In this document: in pieces, positions 61,479 through 64,000 of the stretch
How positions within the stretch are numbered: position 1 is the first letter of the stretch
How the letters are laid out: each line of letters starts with the position of its first letter
From: Rhizobium rhizogenes
GTDB lineage: Bacteria > Pseudomonadota > Alphaproteobacteria > Rhizobiales > Rhizobiaceae
Assembly (NCBI RefSeq): GCF_002005205.3
Contig: NZ_CP019702.2
Location: 1,182,001-1,246,000 of the forward strand
Direction of reading: 5' to 3'
Length of the DNA stretch: 64,000 bases
Translations under genes and position numbers: made by a program
The notes under the pieces: generated by a model
The model's database searches: none
What the model was told of the DNA's origin: nothing
The model's input: the letters and a program-made list of their open reading frames with translations, nothing else

Positions 61479-62060
61479 TGGGGCCTCCTCTCCCGCAGAA
61501 CAACCTTCGCAATGGATGGTAGCCAGCAAAACAGGCCGTCCATGCCGCAACCGCGACACTATCTGTTGTTGCCAGGCTGGTCAGACCCCTCCGAAAGTCT
61601 GAACGTATCGGTATATTGCCTCCACAATATGGACCGTTACAAAACCATATATTCGGGATACACAGGAAATTTGACGAAATCAACAGTAAATAGGCGGATT
61701 TGTGTAGTTTATTCGCGCGCCTATAAGGTCCATATAGTGGATCATACTTAATATTGCTGTGCGTCCATCGGTAAAGGCGATGCGACAAAGGACGCATTTG
61801 CAAGTGCCTGTCGCTGTCTGGGTCCGCGTGCTTCCAGAATGGTTCGCCCGCTTTTATTGCAGGCTTGCAGAATGATCCGACAGCTGTCGCAAGAGGGAGG
61901 TGTCCTCTGACTAGCCTGCTGGTCTATTGGCGAATGGGTGAGTGGCAATTATGGCGGGTGTCCGTCGAGTGTACCGGAATGGCCGTGCCGCCTGCTTTCT
62001 TACCCGAGTCGACATATGGTCGGGTGTCGGGCGGCAAGTTCGGAACTGTTTTGGTGAAGG
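61479..62060. other. 582-base gap, promoter region of the TRAP/CoA operon
   Basis: No gene is supported. A 66-codon frame on the minus strand (61748-61948) has no family resemblance. The part nearest the TRAP gene is AT-rich relative to its surroundings and holds the pair of inverted copies described separately. The remainder (61760-62060) shows nothing recognisable. Confidence 0.45.
61621..61740. promoter_or_regulatory. Two inverted near-identical operator-like sites, each TCCA-N5-TGGA
   Basis: Site 1, CCACAATATGGACC (61622-61635), and site 2, GGTCCATATAGTGG (61727-61740), are reverse complements with one mismatch. Each contains the dyad TCCA-N5-TGGA (61621-61633 and 61729-61741). They lie 143-263 bases upstream of the TRAP gene start. 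Their position suggests binding sites for the IclR-type regulator encoded in the operon, possibly with looping between the sites. Confidence 0.5.
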
Positions 62061-62909
62061 TCAGTATTCCCGTTTCAGACCGCGAGGAACCACGTAGACT
62101 TTGCCGTCATATGTCACCTGGATTTTCCTGATCTGCTTCTTTTCGTCGAAGCTCTCGCATTGCCCATCCGACATGACCTTGAAAATGCTGGGTGCTTCGG
62201 TCTCCGTCACGACAATATCGGCGGCTCCCCAGTGGGTTCGTCTGGCCATGGTCAGTGTGCGCGTCGTTGTCTGGAAATTTCCTGCACAAGTGGTATCCCA
62301 CTCTCCCACATTTTCCCGAACGACGATATTGTCGAGAACGGAGCGCAGGCGTTCGCCGTCGATCGTGTAGAGCCGCAATGTGGTGTCGCTGAAGGGGTTG
62401 GCTCTGGAAGAGCCTTCGGTCTCGATCCGTATGCCGAAGGCTGTTTTGCCGGGTGCCAGCTGGTAGCGGGCGGTATCGAAGGTCATGCCGCGGATTCTGA
62501 TCGCGTCATCGTTCATTATCCCTGTCACTCGCAGCCTTTGCCTGAGCTGGAGTGACTTGTTTTCAACGACGAGTATGTCCAGGTCTCCCTCGTTTTCGTA
62601 GTCTGAAAGCTTCGTCATCAAGGGCACGGCAACCAGCATGAGGTCCGGATTGGCGGGCCAGAGCCGGCACACGATGACGTGCGGATCACTGCCGATGAAG
62701 GTATCGGCGGGCAACCTCAATGTCGCGTTGCCAATATTGAATTCCAACTCGGCGGTCTTCTGAGCAGTTGGATAGGCTTGGTGGACAATATCCTCGCCGT
62801 GGGTGCCGCATTCGTTCTCTGCCGCAGCCGATATGTCGGCGCTGAAAAACACGGTGCTGAAGACCAGAAGCCCAGAAAATATCCACTTTCTTAGATGAGC
62901 TTTCCTCAT
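62061..62909 (-). CDS. Exported protein of unknown function
   Basis: The protein has 282 residues. The N-terminus MRKAHLRKWIFSGLLVFSTV followed by FFSADISAAAEN is a good signal peptide. The mature part is beta-rich with no motif I recognise. It has Cys residues at about 35, 81, 209 and 253, suggesting two disulphides in the periplasm. It is not convincingly linked to either neighbour: the TRAP operon is 580 bases downstream and the radical SAM gene ends 159 bases upstream on the same strand. Confidence 0.7.
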   Translation of the reverse strand: MRKAHLRKWIFSGLLVFSTVFFSADISAAAENECGTHGEDIVHQAYPTAQKTAELEFNIGNATLRLPADTFIGSDPHVIVCRLWPANPDLMLVAVPLMTKLSDYENEGDLDILVVENKSLQLRQRLRVTGIMNDDAIRIRGMTFDTARYQLAPGKTAFGIRIETEGSSRANPFSDTTLRLYTIDGERLRSVLDNIVVRENVGEWDTTCAGNFQTTTRTLTMARRTHWGAADIVVTETEAPSIFKVMSDGQCESFDEKKQIRKIQVTYDGKVYVVPRGLKREY

Positions 62910-63068
62910 CGGCGCTTTCCTTCCCGTTCATACCCTGTCTTGGATGAAGACGTCGGCGACAAGGCAATCCTGCGAATGTTCTCTGGCATGGAAAATCCGG
63001 ACTGGGAACGGCCCGCGGAATAGGCTGAGGCATACCCGAAGCACTCCCTGCGTGATCTCATTGCAAAG

Positions 63069-64000
63069 CTACAACACCGTCGTTCGGCCAACCCCTGTGG
63101 GGCTGGATGCCTGTTCTGCATCCGTCGGAAGACGTGCTTTTTTGCTGTCCCTGCGCAACCATTCACCGAGGGGCATCTGTGGATGAGCATGCGGCGGGCT
63201 TTGCAGAAATTCAACGATCTCGGCCCGCCAGACACGGAAACTGTTACGGAAACACCAGCGAAGATCGGCTCTGATGTCCTTGTCGGGATGTGCAAGGATA
63301 CGCAACAATGTTCCCGGGCGCAGGTGAACCGCCACTTCCATCAGCTTGACCAGCCAAAAGACGGAACGTGTGGAGAGATACCTTGAGGCAAGAAGCTGAT
63401 GCCGGTAGTCCCACTTGGCGGGATCGGTTTGAACGACACCACGCTCGTTGTTCTCCGCCGCCCAGTCCGACCATCTGTGTGGCGTGACATACATGGCATT
63501 GACGAGATCTGGATCGTAGAGCGCGATCTGGCGGATGGCGCGGCCGTAATCGGCGAGACGTTCCTCTTCGAAACCAACGATGTGGCCAAGCATGGACAGG
63601 ATGCCGTGTTGACGCAGAAGCTTTACGGCCAGCTGGTCGTCCTTCGTCGTGGAGCCCTTGCGGATTGCCTCAAGCGTTGCGGGATCCGTTGTCTCGATCC
63701 CCATGAGGATGCAGGCCATGCCCGCACGTCGCATGAGCGGCAAAAGATCTGCGTCGCGTACGATATCGGTGGCCCGAATCGTCGCAAACAGGCGGACTGG
63801 CACGTTTTGTTCGATAAGCGCTTCGAGAAATTCCCGCCACAACCGTTTAGAAGACGTAGGGTTCTCGTCGGCCAGGGTTACGAAACCGATGCCGTGCCGG
63901 CGGTGAAGCCAGCCGATTTCAGCGGCAACGGCTTCGGGAGAACGGTAACGCCATTTGCTCCAAAACTGGTACTGGCCACAATAGCTGCACACATGCGGAC
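63069..64000 (-). CDS. BchE-like radical SAM protein, N-terminal part outside the window
   Basis: The frame is open to the right edge. The first visible residues PHVCSYCGQY are the second and third Cys of the radical SAM CxxxCxxC motif; the first Cys codon is cut by the window end (xGT, compatible with TGT). FVTLADENPTSS and GMACILMGIETTDPATLEAIRKGST are typical of the B12-dependent BchE/HpnR-like group. The C-terminal block HLRPGTLLRILAHPDKDIR resembles BchE, the oxygen-independent Mg-protoporphyrin cyclase. The missing N-terminus would hold the cobalamin domain. No other pigment gene is seen, so its role is open. Confidence 0.8.
   Translation of the reverse strand, partial: PHVCSYCGQYQFWSKWRYRSPEAVAAEIGWLHRRHGIGFVTLADENPTSSKRLWREFLEALIEQNVPVRLFATIRATDIVRDADLLPLMRRAGMACILMGIETTDPATLEAIRKGSTTKDDQLAVKLLRQHGILSMLGHIVGFEEERLADYGRAIRQIALYDPDLVNAMYVTPHRWSDWAAENNERGVVQTDPAKWDYRHQLLASRYLSTRSVFWLVKLMEVAVHLRPGTLLRILAHPDKDIRADLRWCFRNSFRVWRAEIVEFLQSPPHAHPQMPLGEWLRRDSKKARLPTDAEQASSPTGVGRTTVL

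Noticed and set aside
61748..61948. 66-codon minus-strand ORF in the TRAP promoter gap
   Set aside because: No family resemblance and low-complexity composition; probably a chance frame.
1..64000. CRISPR arrays, tRNA or rRNA genes, insertion sequences, prophage or integrative element
   Set aside because: No spaced direct-repeat array, cloverleaf, transposase, integrase or structural phage gene was seen on either strand.

Overview
The window looks like a stretch of a Rhizobiaceae-type alphaproteobacterial replicon (Agrobacterium/Rhizobium-like). This is inferred from GC-rich coding, the very high density of ABC and TRAP uptake operons, tightly overlapping ATGA gene junctions, a rhizobial-style caspase-like protein, and a regulator mix of SorC, LysR, MarR, Lrp and IclR. 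No rRNA, tRNA, CRISPR array, insertion sequence or phage gene was recognised. Both ends cut through genes.

Layout. 1-8540 (+): the distal part of a sugar/polyol catabolic operon, with an RbsA/RbsC-type ABC transporter, SorC regulator, aldo/keto reductase, GlpD-like flavoprotein, FbaB/LsrF-type aldolase and LyxK/EryA-like FGGY kinase. 8800-12103 (+): a secreted caspase-fold protein that has lost both catalytic residues, then a MipA/OmpV outer-membrane protein. 20897-12160 (-): an OmpR-type two-component system followed, in the same direction and with almost no gaps, by a HAD phosphatase, class III aminotransferase, arginase-fold protein, small SMR-type membrane protein, membrane desaturase, alpha/beta hydrolase with a Cys nucleophile, FemAB/BioF2-like acyltransferase and a second SMR-type protein. 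I could not match this cluster to a known pathway, and it is the best candidate for an undescribed biosynthetic system.

21180-35118 (+): a DUF2161 protein, then a LysR regulator upstream of a long catabolic operon: nitrilase-family amidase, RraA-like protein, polyamine-type ABC transporter, ethanolamine ammonia-lyase EutBC, two GlpA/GlpB-like flavoproteins and a glycerol-kinase-like FGGY kinase. It reads as a route for an amide or conjugate that releases an ethanolamine-like amine and a glycerol-like polyol. 35263-37989 holds a MarR regulator divergent from a flavin monooxygenase and a DapA-family lyase. 38004-39692 (-) is a Sel1/TPR protein.

39850-48721 (-): a complete Opp/Dpp peptide importer and a carbohydrate importer without its own ATPase. 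49044-51101 (-): a Bcr/CflA-type MFS exporter and an Lrp/AsnC regulator. 51263-61478: a CoA-dependent catabolic cluster with a TRAP transporter, two SDRs, an IclR regulator, thiolase and acyl-CoA ligase, together with three PCC/DUF296 genes. Two of these form a split pair that corresponds domain for domain to the third, fused gene. 62061-64000 (-): an exported protein of unknown function and the C-terminal part of a BchE-like radical SAM protein.

All assignments come from reading motifs and family resemblance by eye. No database search was run, and start codons were chosen from visible ribosome-binding sites and gene overlaps.
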